Positions 44,767-54,224 of a DNA stretch of 64,000 bases are shown in pieces. Within the stretch, counting starts at the first letter, position 1, and the number at the start of each line of letters is the position of its first letter. Location of the stretch: NCBI RefSeq assembly GCF_030551875.1, contig NZ_JAUOZU010000006.1, positions 186,001 through 250,000 on the forward strand. The letters are read 5' to 3'. Under the pieces are notes generated by a model that saw nothing but the letters and a program-made list of their open reading frames with translations, did no database searches and was not told the origin of the DNA. The stretch comes from Fluviirhizobium alvei. GTDB taxonomy: Bacteria > Pseudomonadota > Alphaproteobacteria > Rhizobiales > Rhizobiaceae. The position numbers were made by a program, and so were the translations under genes.

Positions 44767-45501
44767 CTAGCGAATAATGCCGGCACGTAATGCTTCTGCA
44801 ACCAATTGAGTGCGGTTGGTTGTGTTCATCTTCTTCTGTGCGTTTTCAAGAATATGTGTAACAGTTCTTTCTGAAATGCCCAGTATTGCCGAAATTTCCC
44901 AGGCAGTCTTTCCTTCCGAGCACCAGGAGATACATTCCCTCTCACGCGGGGTGAGATAGGTCGAACGTTCGATGAGATTGGATGTGCCCCCGCCTTTCAA
45001 TTCCTTGATTTTATTATGGGCGTAGATTGAAACCATATGGAGCGCACCGCGCGCATCCTGGCACATATCCACCTTGTCGGTGGCATAGGTCACGATCGCC
45101 CGAAAACCCATGATCGAGTGGATCGGCACCGAAAAACCGTTGATGAAGCCGAAATCGGTGGCCTCGCGCATGAAGCTGAGCGCCGGGCGGCTGATATTCA
45201 TCTCGCCCATCGCATCCGACCAGACAAAGGCATTGTCGGACAGGAGCGTGCGCTGGATCACGGGATCGATCTTGACATATTGGTTGTCGAGATAGCGTTG
45301 CGCCCATTCCTGCGGCCAGCCATTCATCAGAACGTAGGGATCCATCCGCTCGTGCGCTTCGGGGATCCCGGAAATCGCGAAGGAACGGAACCCGAAGAAA
45401 TCCGCGACCTTCTGCAATTCGACATAGGCCTCTTCCTCGCGCGACATCTTGTCCAGCGAGGCGATGAAGTCGAACATCACATTGGCAATGGCGGAACGCA
45501 T
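44767..45501 (-). CDS. LuxR-type quorum-sensing regulator
   Basis: 244 residues. The N-terminal autoinducer-binding domain (about 20-160) has the invariant Trp and Tyr in NGWPQEWAQRYLDNQYVKIDP, Asp-Pro and Trp in FVWSDAMG. The C-terminal GerE helix-turn-helix is LTPRERECISWCSEGKTAWEISAILGISERTVTHI (about 183-220). It is expected to sense the product of the neighbouring luxI and act on its promoter. The gene pair is tandem on the minus strand. Confidence 0.93.
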   Translation of the reverse strand: MRSAIANVMFDFIASLDKMSREEEAYVELQKVADFFGFRSFAISGIPEAHERMDPYVLMNGWPQEWAQRYLDNQYVKIDPVIQRTLLSDNAFVWSDAMGEMNISRPALSFMREATDFGFINGFSVPIHSIMGFRAIVTYATDKVDMCQDARGALHMVSIYAHNKIKELKGGGTSNLIERSTYLTPRERECISWCSEGKTAWEISAILGISERTVTHILENAQKKMNTTNRTQLVAEALRAGIIR

Positions 45502-45529
45502 CGGCGTCTCTGTGGTGCAGGCTTGATCG

Positions 45530-45557
45530 CTAAAGCTGACTATGTATCACGCTTTAG
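45530..45557. repeat. Inverted repeat upstream of luxR
   Basis: CTAAAGC (45530-45536) and GCTTTAG (45551-45557), perfect 7-bp arms separated by 14 nt, 29 bp before the luxR ATG. It is placed as an operator might be. The 103-bp gap to the dioxygenase stop has no other feature. Confidence 0.4.
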
Positions 45558-45604
45558 TGAACGGGGAAACCCGAGCACTGCCAATCGTTGAGCCGCCGAT
45601 CCTG

Positions 45605-46429
45605 TCAGCCGAAGCGATAGCCGGAATAGGGCTTGCCGAGGATGCGGTCGTTGAAGATCCGGACGCCCTTGTCCATTCCCGCCGCGCCGGCGACCACGAA
45701 CAGGGGCACCAGATGGTCGACATCGGGGACGTGGCAGGCGCGCGCATCGGGATTGTCCAACCAATGGGCAAACGCATGTTCCCGCTCTGCGGCGTCGAGA
45801 GTGACGGTCTCTGTCAGCCAGTCATCGAAGCGGATGGAAGCCTCGACATGGGTCGGCTCGTCGCTGCGGAACAGCCGCATATTGTGGTAGCTCATACCCG
45901 AGCCGATGATGAGGATATCCTGATCTCTCAGCCCTTCGAGCGCCTGGCCGAGGCGAACATGCGCCGCCGGATCAAGATCCTGTCTGAGCGACAGCATGAC
46001 GACCGGGATCTCGGCCTCCGGGAAGGCCACCATAAGGGGAATGAAGACGCCGTGATCGAAGCCGCGCTCGGCATCTTCTGCCGCCTCAAGTCCAGCCGTC
46101 TCGATCATGGAGCGGATCTGATGGGCGAGCTCGGGCGCGCCCGGCGCCGGATAGACGAGCTCATAGGTTTCGGGTGGAAATCCGTAATAATCATAGAGCA
46201 TGCCGGGGCGAGCGGCAGTGCTGACGGTGAAAGAGGGTTCCTGTTCCCAATGGCCAGAGACGACCACCATGGCTTTCGGCTTGCGTGGCAGGGTTGCCGC
46301 AAACCCTCTGAGAAACCTATCGAGCCCCTTCCAGGGATCGATACCGAACCGGGTGCCGCTGTCCATGAAAGGCCAGGGGCCGCCACCGTGCGGAATGAAA
46401 TAGACGGGCAGGCGCTCTCTGTTTTCCAT
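45605..46429 (-). CDS. LigB-type extradiol dioxygenase (DODA/YgiD-like)
   Basis: 274 residues. Metal and catalytic His residues lie in FIPHGGGPWPF, VVSGHWEQEP and GFDHGVFIPL, with HNMR and VDHLVPLF further on. Relatives include 4,5-DOPA extradiol dioxygenase and E. coli YgiD; the substrate is uncertain. ATG 46429 has GGAGG 6 nt upstream. Confidence 0.9.
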   Translation of the reverse strand: MENRERLPVYFIPHGGGPWPFMDSGTRFGIDPWKGLDRFLRGFAATLPRKPKAMVVVSGHWEQEPSFTVSTAARPGMLYDYYGFPPETYELVYPAPGAPELAHQIRSMIETAGLEAAEDAERGFDHGVFIPLMVAFPEAEIPVVMLSLRQDLDPAAHVRLGQALEGLRDQDILIIGSGMSYHNMRLFRSDEPTHVEASIRFDDWLTETVTLDAAEREHAFAHWLDNPDARACHVPDVDHLVPLFVVAGAAGMDKGVRIFNDRILGKPYSGYRFG

Positions 46430-46550
46430 GGGTTCCTCCACCTCATATCAGCCATCATGGTTTTAGCAACATCGGGCCCATGACGCGAGATGGCAGCAGG
46501 TGAACGCTGCGTCGACAGACCGGCCCCGCCAATTGCAGAACCGCGAAAAG

Positions 46551-46570
46551 AAAAGCCGCCCGAAGGCGGC
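46551..46570 (-). terminator. Rho-independent terminator of argC
   Basis: GCCGCC (46555-46560) pairs with GGCGGC (46565-46570) around a tetraloop; on the minus strand a TTTTCTTTT tract follows. Confidence 0.8.
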
Positions 46571-46592
46571 CTGTCTAAGCGATCCGGCTCGA

Positions 46593-47525
46593 TCAGCCCT
46601 TGAGCATCAGGTCCATGTTCTGGACAGCCGCGCCCGAAGCGCCCTTGCCGAGATTGTCGAGAAGCGCCACGAGGTTGACATGGGCTCCATCCGCATGGCC
46701 GAACACGAAGAGCTTCATCGTATCCTGTCCGGCGAGCTCTGCCGCATTGATGCGGGGCAGGGCGGCACTGTCCGAAAGCTTAACCACCTCGACGATCGAC
46801 TGGCCGGCATAATGGTCTGCGAGCGCGGCGTGGATCGTCTCCATCGTCGGGTTGCCGGGCAGATCTTCGCGATAGAGCGGTACCTGCACGATCATGCCCT
46901 GCGGGAACTTGCCGACCGAAGGCGAGAAGAGCGGCGACCGGGAGAGCAATCCATGCATCTTCATTTCCGGCACATGCTTGTGCTTGAGGCTGAGCCCATA
47001 GAGGAAGTACGGATCATGGATCGGATCGGGATGGGTCGCATCCTCGAACTGCGCGATCATCTGTTTGCCGCCGCCGGTATAGCCGGACACGGCATTGACG
47101 GTCACCGGATGATCTTCCGCAAGAAGGCCAGCCAGGCGAAGCGGGCGCAGAAGGCCGATCGCGCCGGTCGGGTAACAGCCGGGATTGGCAACATAGCGGG
47201 CAGAGGCAATCTTGCCGGCCTGCGCCTTGTCCATTTCGGCAAAGCCATACGCCCAGTCCGGATGAACCCGGTGGGCGGTGGATGTGTCGATGATGCGGAC
47301 CGACGGATTGTTAGCCGTCATCGCAACGGCTTCCTTGGAAGCGTCGTCGGGTAGGCAAAGGATCGCAATGTCAGCCGAGTTCAGCAGTTCTTCGCGCAGC
47401 TTGGCATTGCGGCGTTCGGCTTCCGGAATGGAGAGGAATTCGACATCGTTGCGGTTGGCCATGCGAGCCCGGATCTGGAGCCCGGTTGTGCCGTGTTCGC
47501 CGTCGATGAAGATCCTCGGTTTCAT
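46593..47525 (-). CDS. argC: N-acetyl-gamma-glutamyl-phosphate reductase
   Basis: 310 residues, the short (type 2) form common in Alphaproteobacteria. NAD(P)-binding [13 protein letters not shown] at the N-terminus; catalytic Cys117 in [14 protein letters not shown]. It performs the third step of arginine biosynthesis. It is divergent from the esterase gene at 47731. Confidence 0.96.
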   Translation of the reverse strand: MKPRIFIDGEHGTTGLQIRARMANRNDVEFLSIPEAERRNAKLREELLNSADIAILCLPDDASKEAVAMTANNPSVRIIDTSTAHRVHPDWAYGFAEMDKAQAGKIASARYVANPGCYPTGAIGLLRPLRLAGLLAEDHPVTVNAVSGYTGGGKQMIAQFEDATHPDPIHDPYFLYGLSLKHKHVPEMKMHGLLSRSPLFSPSVGKFPQGMIVQVPLYREDLPGNPTMETIHAALADHYAGQSIVEVVKLSDSAALPRINAAELAGQDTMKLFVFGHADGAHVNLVALLDNLGKGASGAAVQNMDLMLKG

Positions 47526-47632
47526 GTTCTTCCTGCCAATTCAGAGTGATGCGCTTCTTTTCGGATTCATTTTTTCAGCCGGTTGAATCGATGTCTCAAG
47601 TTCGGTCGCCGGCATCTGCGTCCATATGCTGC

Positions 47633-47660
47633 TTGCCCGGGCGCGCGGTCGGTATATAAC
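47633..47660 (+). promoter_or_regulatory. Probable promoter of the exported esterase gene
   Basis: TTGCCC (47633-47638), 16-bp spacer, TATAAC (47655-47660), about 65 bp before the ATG. Confidence 0.5.
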
Positions 47661-47730
47661 GCAAATCATGTCAACGCAATGTGACGTGGTTACGACCAGT
47701 GCTGCTGGCGACCACCCTTTCGAGGAATGC

Positions 47731-48636
47731 ATGCGCCGCTTTCCCTTTTTCCTTTCGCTAGTCCTTTCCTGCCTGTTCAGCCTCACCGGACCGCTCTCGG
47801 CGAAATCGCCGAAGGACCCGACAAGGCTAACGATCGAAACCCGGGATGGGCCACGTTACGCCTATCTGAGGCTCAATGGCAGGGCAGGGCCGCAGCCGAC
47901 CGTAATCGTTCTGCATGGCCGGATTGCCGCGGCGAAGCGGGTGATTGCCAAGTACGACTTTGACGAAGTGGGGCGCGCGCGCGGCTTCACGACCGTATTT
48001 CCGGATGGCTACAAGGCGCGCTGGCAGGATGGGCGGGTGAAGAAGGGGAAGCTCAGCCATATCGATGACGTCGCCTTTCTCAAGGACTTGGTGGATCGTC
48101 TGGTAAAGGATGGCGTGGCCGACCGTCGCCGCATTTATCTCGCCGGCATTTCGAACGGCGGAATGATGGCCTATCGCATCACCTGCGAGGCGCCCGGACT
48201 GTTCGCCGGCTACGCAACAACGCTTGCCAGCATGCCTGAGGCATTTGCCGACTGTCCGATCAAGCCGGTTCCGCTGCTGGCGATCAACGCCAGCAAGGAT
48301 CAGGTTGTGCCCTTTCAGGGGGGCGTGGTGGCGCATCTGCCCAATCAGGGCCAGGTGCTGGGGGCGAGAGCCACGCTCGAACGGTTTGCCAAGGCCAATG
48401 GCTGCCGCAGCGTCGAAACGACGAGCCTGCCCGACCACTCCAAGACCGATGGGGTCTCGGTCCTGCGGCATGTCTGGACGGGATGCCGCGCAGGCAAACC
48501 ATTGATTGCCTATGATGTGCTGGGTGGCGGTCATGCTGTTTCGAGCGGCGATACCTTGCCGGTTCATGTGTTTGGCAAGGCGAGTCCCGATATCAATACG
48601 GCCACCATTTTCATGGATTTTTTCCGCGGTCTCTGA
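47731..48636 (+). CDS. Exported PHB-depolymerase/feruloyl-esterase-like alpha/beta hydrolase
   Basis: 301 residues with a Sec signal peptide (MRRFPFFLSLVLSCLFSLTGPLSA). The hydrolase core has oxyanion-side VIVLHGR and the nucleophile elbow GISNGGMMAY (Ser); the catalytic His is probably in GGGHAVSSG. Family members act on polyhydroxybutyrate oligomers or feruloyl esters. GAGGA lies 5 nt before the ATG; the frame is open further upstream without homology. Confidence 0.86.
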   Translation: MRRFPFFLSLVLSCLFSLTGPLSAKSPKDPTRLTIETRDGPRYAYLRLNGRAGPQPTVIVLHGRIAAAKRVIAKYDFDEVGRARGFTTVFPDGYKARWQDGRVKKGKLSHIDDVAFLKDLVDRLVKDGVADRRRIYLAGISNGGMMAYRITCEAPGLFAGYATTLASMPEAFADCPIKPVPLLAINASKDQVVPFQGGVVAHLPNQGQVLGARATLERFAKANGCRSVETTSLPDHSKTDGVSVLRHVWTGCRAGKPLIAYDVLGGGHAVSSGDTLPVHVFGKASPDINTATIFMDFFRGL

Positions 48637-48695
48637 ACGCCGACATTCGTGCGTGCTGTATGCGAGACCGAACAGCGAGGGGGAAGGGAAAGGCT

Positions 48696-48890
48696 ATGGC
48701 GGAGAGTTGCGGCAACATGCGCGCCTGGGCCGATCTCGTGGAAGCCGAACGGATTGCCCTGCAGATCGCCTACCAGCCTGAACTCGATCGCCAAAGCCCG
48801 ACCTGTTCGATGGATATCAAGATTGAACGGTTTGCCGGTTGGCTGCGGGAACGTGGAATTCTCTTCGTCCCCGGCGACCTTGGGCGGTAG
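48696..48890 (+). CDS. Short hypothetical protein
   Basis: 64 residues, MAESCGNMRAWADLVEAERI onward, with a good GGGAAGGGAAAGG before the ATG and GC-rich third positions like the neighbours. Predicted mostly helical. No family recognised. It lies in the gap between the esterase gene and the convergent GGDEF gene and could be spurious. Confidence 0.45.
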   Translation: MAESCGNMRAWADLVEAERIALQIAYQPELDRQSPTCSMDIKIERFAGWLRERGILFVPGDLGR

Positions 48891-48923
48891 TTGCAAGCCG
48901 ACCGGACGGAACCGGGCGCCACG

Positions 48924-50378
48924 TCAGCCGATCGAGGATTTCTGTTTGCGTGCGGAAGCGTAAAAGGCGCGCTTGTGCTCGTACATGGCCGTATCGGCCC
49001 GTTTGACGACGGCTTCCATCGGTTCGTTGCCATCGCGTGTGGCAATTCCCCAGGAAATGCTGAGCGGCAGGTTCGAATAGAACTGATTGTTGATCTTCAT
49101 CAGTTCGCTGATCGTTTCCATCATCGAGATCGCCGCCTGGCGGTCGCTGCCCGGCATCAGCACGGCAAACTCGTCGCCGCCGATACGGGCGGCCTTGTTG
49201 GGGATGCTGACCACGCCATTCAATACTTCGCCCATGCGGCGCAACAGTGAATCGCCGGCATCATGTCCGAGTTCGTCATTGGCCTCCTTCAGGCCATTGA
49301 GATCGATGATGATGACAGATGACGGATGCAGCGAGCTGCGCTCCATCCGGTTGAGCTCCTCGGTATAGAAGGCGCGATTGTGCAGCCGCGTCAGCACGTC
49401 GTGTTTGCCGAGATATTCGAGATAGGCCTCGGCGCGCTTGCGTGCGGTGATGTCGGTCAAGGCAACCTGGACCAGCGACCAGTCGCGCTCGAAACCCGGA
49501 AACACCGAGAACTGCATCAATACATGCCGTTCGGATCCATCGAGCGCATAGTTCACGACTTCGCGGTGATGGAAAAGGTTGCCGTTCCAGAGTTCGATCA
49601 GCTGTTCCTTGAAATGCTTCTCCATTTCGCCGCGGAAAACATCCGAAAGCCGCTTGAGGAGCATGTTGCGATCGCTGGCGCAGAAGAGTTCGAGCGTGGC
49701 GCGATTGATGTCGATGACCCGGATTTCCGACATGCACTGGCGAACGAACTCGGGATGCACATCAAGGAATGTCCGGAAATCGATGATGCCCCGGAACCGG
49801 GCATCTTCGATCAGCCGTTTGACATGGCTGAAATCCTCAATCCACAACGAAACCGGTGAATGTTCGAAAATGCCCTCCGCGTATCGGCGGTTCTTGACCT
49901 CGTTGCGGCGGGCTTCCTCGCGTGCGGTCACATCTTCAGTGGTGATGAGCAGGCGGCTGAGATCACGCTCGTGGCCCGGAAGCACCTGACCGCGCAGCTG
50001 GATGTCAAGGCGATTGCCGGAAAGCGAATAATTCACGGCATTGGAAGAGAAAACCGTCTTGCCTTCCCACAGTTCGACAAGTTCGTTGACATGGCTTTCC
50101 AGCATGTCGCCGCGGAAGATCTTCTCCAGATTGGTGACGAGATGCTCGGTGCTGTCGGCTTCGAACAGTTCGAGCGTCTTGGCATTAACCGCAATGATCT
50201 TGATCTTTTGCGAACAGGTGGCGACCCGGTTCAGGTCTTCCCGAAGATAGGAGCGGAGATCGGTAACGCCTTCCGCACGCCAGATTTCGAACTGTCGGGC
50301 GACATCGCTGAAATCCTCGATCCACATGGCGATGGGGGCAAGGCTGAAAATGTCGGATGCGGAAAATTCGTTCTGCAC
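48924..50378 (-). CDS. PAS-PAS-GGDEF diguanylate cyclase
   Basis: 484 residues, no membrane helices. Two related PAS-type repeats (about 10-150 and 165-310, each with SPVSLWIEDFSHV or APIAMWIEDFSDV and a R-x-x-D-x-N-x-x-T-L-E-L-F segment) precede a GGDEF domain (about 320-480) with the active site ARIGGDEFAVL. The RxxD inhibitory site expected five residues upstream is absent (IPNKAA), so feedback inhibition by that site is unlikely. It would make cyclic di-GMP, which commonly controls attachment and polysaccharide in this group. Confidence 0.92.
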   Translation of the reverse strand: MQNEFSASDIFSLAPIAMWIEDFSDVARQFEIWRAEGVTDLRSYLREDLNRVATCSQKIKIIAVNAKTLELFEADSTEHLVTNLEKIFRGDMLESHVNELVELWEGKTVFSSNAVNYSLSGNRLDIQLRGQVLPGHERDLSRLLITTEDVTAREEARRNEVKNRRYAEGIFEHSPVSLWIEDFSHVKRLIEDARFRGIIDFRTFLDVHPEFVRQCMSEIRVIDINRATLELFCASDRNMLLKRLSDVFRGEMEKHFKEQLIELWNGNLFHHREVVNYALDGSERHVLMQFSVFPGFERDWSLVQVALTDITARKRAEAYLEYLGKHDVLTRLHNRAFYTEELNRMERSSLHPSSVIIIDLNGLKEANDELGHDAGDSLLRRMGEVLNGVVSIPNKAARIGGDEFAVLMPGSDRQAAISMMETISELMKINNQFYSNLPLSISWGIATRDGNEPMEAVVKRADTAMYEHKRAFYASARKQKSSIG

Positions 50379-50503
50379 TTCGCTATTATCCCGGCTTCGC
50401 GTCCTGACTCTCTTCGAGCCTCAGGTCGGACGCTAGCTCATATTCGTAAACCGTAACTTGCCAGAATACTAAAGATCTCGCGCCGGAATGGTGGCGACAA
50501 ACA

Positions 50504-50527
50504 AAAGGCCGGGAAAACCCGGCCTTT
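50504..50527 (-). terminator. Rho-independent terminator of rplM-rpsI
   Basis: AAAGGCCGGG (50504-50513) pairs perfectly with CCCGGCCTTT (50518-50527), AAAA loop, followed on the minus strand by TTTGTTTG. Confidence 0.88.
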
Positions 50528-50547
50528 CGAAGGTGTATCCGAAGCGA

Positions 50548-51015
50548 TTAGCGCTTGGAGAACTGGAAGGAACGACGGGCCTTGGCCTTGCCGTACTTCT
50601 TGCGTTCGACGACGCGGCTGTCGCGGGTCAGGAAGCCGCCCTTCTTGAGCACGCCGCGCAGCGCCGGCTCGAAGTAGGTCAGTGCCTTGGAGATGCCGTG
50701 ACGAACGGCACCGGCCTGACCGGACAGACCACCACCGGTGACGGTTGCGATGATGTCGAACTGGCCGTCGCGGGCAGCCGCAACGATCGGCTGACGCAGG
50801 ATCATCTGCAGAACCGGACGGGCGAAATAGGCGGTGTAGTCGCGACCGTTGATGACGATCTTGCCGGAGCCAGCCTTGACCCAGACGCGGGCAACCGCAT
50901 CCTTGCGCTTGCCGGTGGCGTAAGCGCGGCCGAAGGAGTCAACCTTGCGGACATGAACCGGAGCAGCAGCTTCAGCTGCAACGCCGAGATCCTTGAGGGA
51001 AGAAAGGTCAGCCAT
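50548..51015 (-). CDS. rpsI: 30S ribosomal protein S9
   Basis: 155 residues with the S9 core [20 protein letters not shown] and the C-terminal [24 protein letters not shown]. It starts 2 bp after rplM stops. Confidence 0.98.
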   Translation of the reverse strand: MADLSSLKDLGVAAEAAAPVHVRKVDSFGRAYATGKRKDAVARVWVKAGSGKIVINGRDYTAYFARPVLQMILRQPIVAAARDGQFDIIATVTGGGLSGQAGAVRHGISKALTYFEPALRGVLKKGGFLTRDSRVVERKKYGKAKARRSFQFSKR

Positions 51016-51017
51016 AA

Positions 51018-51482
51018 TCAGCCTCTTTTGGTGTTCTTGGCATTGAGCTTGGCAACGTCGAGAACGACGGGCTGTTGCGCATCATGCGGATGGGACGGGC
51101 CGGCATAGACCTTCAGGTTCTTCATCTGGCGACGGCCGAGCGGGCCGCGCGGAACCATGCGTTCCACAGCCTTCTCGAGCACGCGCTCAGGAAAACGGCC
51201 TTCCAGCGTCTGGCGCATGGTGCGTTCCTTGATGCCGCCCGGATAGCCGGTGTGCCAGTAGAACTTCTTGTCGGTGTACTTCTTGCCGGTGAAGAGAACC
51301 TTGTCGGCATTGATGACGATCACGTTGTCGCCGTCATCGACGTGCGGCGTGAAGGTCGGCTTGTGCTTGCCGCGGAGGCGATTGGCAATGATCGAGGCGA
51401 GGCGGCCGACGACGAGCCCTTCGGCGTCGATCAGGATCCACTTCTTTTCGACCTCTGCCGGCTTCTGAACGAAGGTAGACAT
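51018..51482 (-). CDS. rplM: 50S ribosomal protein L13
   Basis: 154 residues. Diagnostic [27 protein letters not shown] and [30 protein letters not shown]. First gene of the rplM-rpsI operon. Confidence 0.98.
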   Translation of the reverse strand: MSTFVQKPAEVEKKWILIDAEGLVVGRLASIIANRLRGKHKPTFTPHVDDGDNVIVINADKVLFTGKKYTDKKFYWHTGYPGGIKERTMRQTLEGRFPERVLEKAVERMVPRGPLGRRQMKNLKVYAGPSHPHDAQQPVVLDVAKLNAKNTKRG

Positions 51483-51606
51483 GAACTTGGTCTCTCAGTT
51501 TCATCCCTTTGGCGGTTAAGCGCCGCGGGGCGTTTCTTGTTGCTTGGTTTGGGCGTTTGACGGCACCAAAAAAGATGCTGCCCCGAAAGGTAGCGATCTG
51601 CAGCGG

Positions 51607-51635
51607 CTTATAGAGATGCGCCCGTTAGGCGTCAA
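51607..51635 (-). promoter_or_regulatory. Sigma-70 promoter of rplM-rpsI
   Basis: On the minus strand TTGACG (51635-51630), 17-bp spacer, TATAAG (51612-51607): close to consensus. The roughly 120-nt leader before rplM could carry an L13 autoregulation structure, which I could not identify. Confidence 0.75.
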
Positions 51636-51707
51636 GGGAGCCTATTTCGACGGCGGAAATTATTGTTGTTAAAAATCAGATAGTTAGATATGGGGTAAAA
51701 TATTACC

Positions 51708-52139
51708 TCAAGTTTTTCGGGCCGGAACCGAAAAAGTCGAGGTTGCATGAGCGATCAATTGGCGATTGTCGACGCGCTCGATCATCACTTCCATAACGGA
51801 GAGTTGCTTGCCGATCTTGAGAATCCGGCCGATGCCATCGAGCGGTACCGGATCGGGGCGATGCAGGAAGGAAATGTTGAGATTGGCCGTGACGGCTTCG
51901 GTTCGCGGGCCGATATGGGCAAGCAACGTCACATAGGATGCGAGATCGGCAAGCGCAAACATCGATGGACCCGAGATCGTACCGCCATGCCGGAGGTGGC
52001 TTTCGTTCGGACTGAAGCGCAGGGTGCAGGTGCCGGATGCGACATTGATGACCCGGAAGATCGGCTCCTCACCGACAATCTGCGGAATGTCCCGCTCGAG
52101 CAGGGCATTGATCTGCTCGGCTGTCAGAATGGGTGTCAT
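51708..52139 (-). CDS. PaaI-family thioesterase (hotdog fold)
   Basis: 143 residues. Hotdog core with HLRHGGTISGPSMFALADLASYVTLLA and ANLNISFLHRPDP. It hydrolyses acyl-CoA or phenylacetyl-CoA-like thioesters; the substrate is not known. GGAGGAA precedes the ATG. It is upstream of the rplM promoter on the same strand. Confidence 0.9.
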   Translation of the reverse strand: MTPILTAEQINALLERDIPQIVGEEPIFRVINVASGTCTLRFSPNESHLRHGGTISGPSMFALADLASYVTLLAHIGPRTEAVTANLNISFLHRPDPVPLDGIGRILKIGKQLSVMEVMIERVDNRQLIAHATSTFSVPARKT

Positions 52140-52302
52140 GAAAGTTCCTCCTGCTGCCGAAGCAGCTCAGCATTTCATTCGAAAACGGTGTCCAGCAAGC
52201 GGCCTGCCGTTGCGGCTGCCGTGTCTGCGGAACAATCCCGGCCCCGCAAGGTCACCCATGCCAGATTTGTGGACGTTGTTCAATGATGAACGTTTGTCGA
52301 TC

Positions 52303-53139
52303 TCAGCCGAGTTTCATCGTCAGGGCGCCGATTGCGATCATCGTCGCGGCCACATAGCGCCAGTGGCTCGCCCGTTCATGAAAGATGAAGACGGAAATCA
52401 GAAGCGCAAACAGGATGGAGGTTTCGCGTAGTGCCGCGACAGCCGCAATCGGTGCGCGGGTCATGGCATAAAGAGCGAGCCCGTAGGATAGCACCGATCC
52501 GGCGCCGCCAAAAATCCCGCGCTTCCACGAAGATTTGACATGGGCAAGCACGGGTTTCGTGCCGCGCATGGCGAAAGCGACGGCAAACAGGGGAATGGGC
52601 GGCAGGATGCAGATCCAGAGCGTATAGGTGATCGGATTGCCGGCAACGCGGGCGCCCAGGCCATCGACATAGGTATAGGCGGCGATCACGCAGGCATTGA
52701 GGAGCGCCACCACCATGGCCTTGGAATGGCCGCCGCGGAAATCTGCGGCCAGGGTCAGCACCCCGCCGGAAATGACGATGACGCCTGCAAACATCAGCGG
52801 CGGCAGATGTTCCTGCAGCACAAGCCCGCTCGTTAGCGCCACGATCAGCGGCGCCACCCCGCGCATGAGCGGATAGACCAGCCCGATATCGCCGAGCCGG
52901 TAGGCTGCGCCCACGAGCTGGTAATAGGTGAAGTGGATCATCACCGACGCGAAGATATAGGGCCAGGCGGCAGGATCCGGAAGCGGCACGAAGGGCAGGG
53001 CGCAAAGCGATGCAAGCGAGGCTCCCAACGCCACCATCGTGGAATCGAGTTGTTTGTCGGTACCGGATTTGACAAGTGCATTCCAGGTGGCATGCAGGAG
53101 CGCGCCGATCAAGACAAGGACGACAACATCAAAAGGCAT
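52303..53139 (-). CDS. EamA/DMT-family transporter
   Basis: 278 residues, ten predicted membrane helices, two EamA repeats (LVYPLMRGVAPLIVAL at the end of the first, AALRETSILFALLISVF at the end of the second). The substrate is unknown. It is divergent from the VOC gene, with 247 bp between starts that includes a 14-bp palindrome. Confidence 0.88.
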   Translation of the reverse strand: MPFDVVVLVLIGALLHATWNALVKSGTDKQLDSTMVALGASLASLCALPFVPLPDPAAWPYIFASVMIHFTYYQLVGAAYRLGDIGLVYPLMRGVAPLIVALTSGLVLQEHLPPLMFAGVIVISGGVLTLAADFRGGHSKAMVVALLNACVIAAYTYVDGLGARVAGNPITYTLWICILPPIPLFAVAFAMRGTKPVLAHVKSSWKRGIFGGAGSVLSYGLALYAMTRAPIAAVAALRETSILFALLISVFIFHERASHWRYVAATMIAIGALTMKLG

Positions 53140-53219
53140 GGGAGAATCCGCAAAAGTAGAAGGTGCAATCTGCCTCAGTTTTAAGCAGAATCCAACCCTA
53201 TTTATTCGATCGGATAAGT

Positions 53220-53233
53220 CCGGTTCGAACCGG
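53220..53233. repeat. 14-bp perfect palindrome between EamA and VOC genes
   Basis: CCGGTTCGAACCGG, in an otherwise AT-rich gap between two divergent genes. It is a possible operator. Confidence 0.45.
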
Positions 53234-53386
53234 TCAGTGCGGTTGTCTCAAAAGATCGGATCGGGTGATAAGAAAAGGGTAGGTCACCTTTTGTTCTCAA
53301 GTATGATTTCTGTTGATAAAAACCATTGATCTGACGCAATATACAAAGTACAAAAATAAAACGAATGACGAATAAATGGTGAACAT

Positions 53387-53818
53387 ATGTCGCTGGACCG
53401 CCGAATTTCTCTCATAACACTTGGCGTCGAGGATGTCGCTCGGTCCACGGCATTTTATGAGCGGCTGGGCTGGACGCGGTCGCCCTCCAGCCAGGATGCC
53501 ATTACCTTCATCCAGTTGAAGGGGACCGTGCTGGGCCTTTTTTCCCGACAGGCGCTTGCCGAGGATGCGAAAGTCGAAAACACGCCTCCGGGCTTTTCTG
53601 GCGTGACGCTCGCCCACAATGTCACGAGCGAACGCGGTGTCGATGCGGTGTATAAATTCGCGCTGTCCTGCGGTGCTACGGCGGTCAAGCCGCCGGAAAA
53701 AGTGTTCTGGGGCGGTTACTCGGGCTATTTCGCCGATCCGGACGGGCATTTGTGGGAGATCGCCTACAATCCGTTCTTCCCCCTCGACAAGGATGGGCAT
53801 GTGATCCTGCCGGATTAG
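53387..53818 (+). CDS. VOC-family (glyoxalase/bleomycin-resistance fold) protein
   Basis: 143 residues with two beta-alpha-beta-beta-beta modules: SLITLGVEDVARSTAFYERLGW and the metal-site region YSGYFADPDGHLWEIAYNPFF. VOC members are isomerases, dioxygenases or binding proteins; this one is unassigned. Confidence 0.88.
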   Translation: MSLDRRISLITLGVEDVARSTAFYERLGWTRSPSSQDAITFIQLKGTVLGLFSRQALAEDAKVENTPPGFSGVTLAHNVTSERGVDAVYKFALSCGATAVKPPEKVFWGGYSGYFADPDGHLWEIAYNPFFPLDKDGHVILPD

Positions 53819-54188
53819 GCAACTCGAAAAGAACCAACGAGACGCGTAGACAGAGGCATATTTGATCGCGGGATCGCGTGCGCGGTTTGAAACGATATGG
53901 CTTGTTGCTCGATAATTCGATAGGTCATTACAGGGGACCGGATGATAAACGGACGGCGCCGTACTATGGTGAAATCAAAGCGAGAGACGATTTTAATCAT
54001 CCACCGGACGGGTCCAGGCAGATGAGCAGGATTGATTGGCTGTCCCGGATCAACGCCCTTGAGACAGAAGTGGTTTAGTTGATAGGAGAGGATTTTCGCT
54101 CATCGCAGTGCATTCAATGGAAGCGAAGACAAGACAGAAATCCGGACAAACAGCAGGCTATTGCCGTCTCTGGACATCTGGATGTTAA

Positions 54189-54224
54189 GTGAAAGCGAAT
54201 TGTTTTGATAATGCAGTGGCTCGA
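54189..54224 (+). pseudogene. Possible remnant of an IS3-family transposase
   Basis: GTG AAA GCG AAT TGT TTT GAT AAT GCA GTG GCT encodes VKANCFDNAVA, close to the conserved (K/G)xNCxDNAxxE motif of IS3-type OrfB. It is cut off on both sides. The 405-bp stretch 53819-54224 has no other feature I can support. A short chance match cannot be excluded. Confidence 0.35.

Noticed and set aside
53878-54078. 66-codon open frame in the AT-rich island
   Set aside because: It starts with GTG, lacks a ribosome site and any recognisable motif; it may be part of a decayed element but cannot be supported as a gene.
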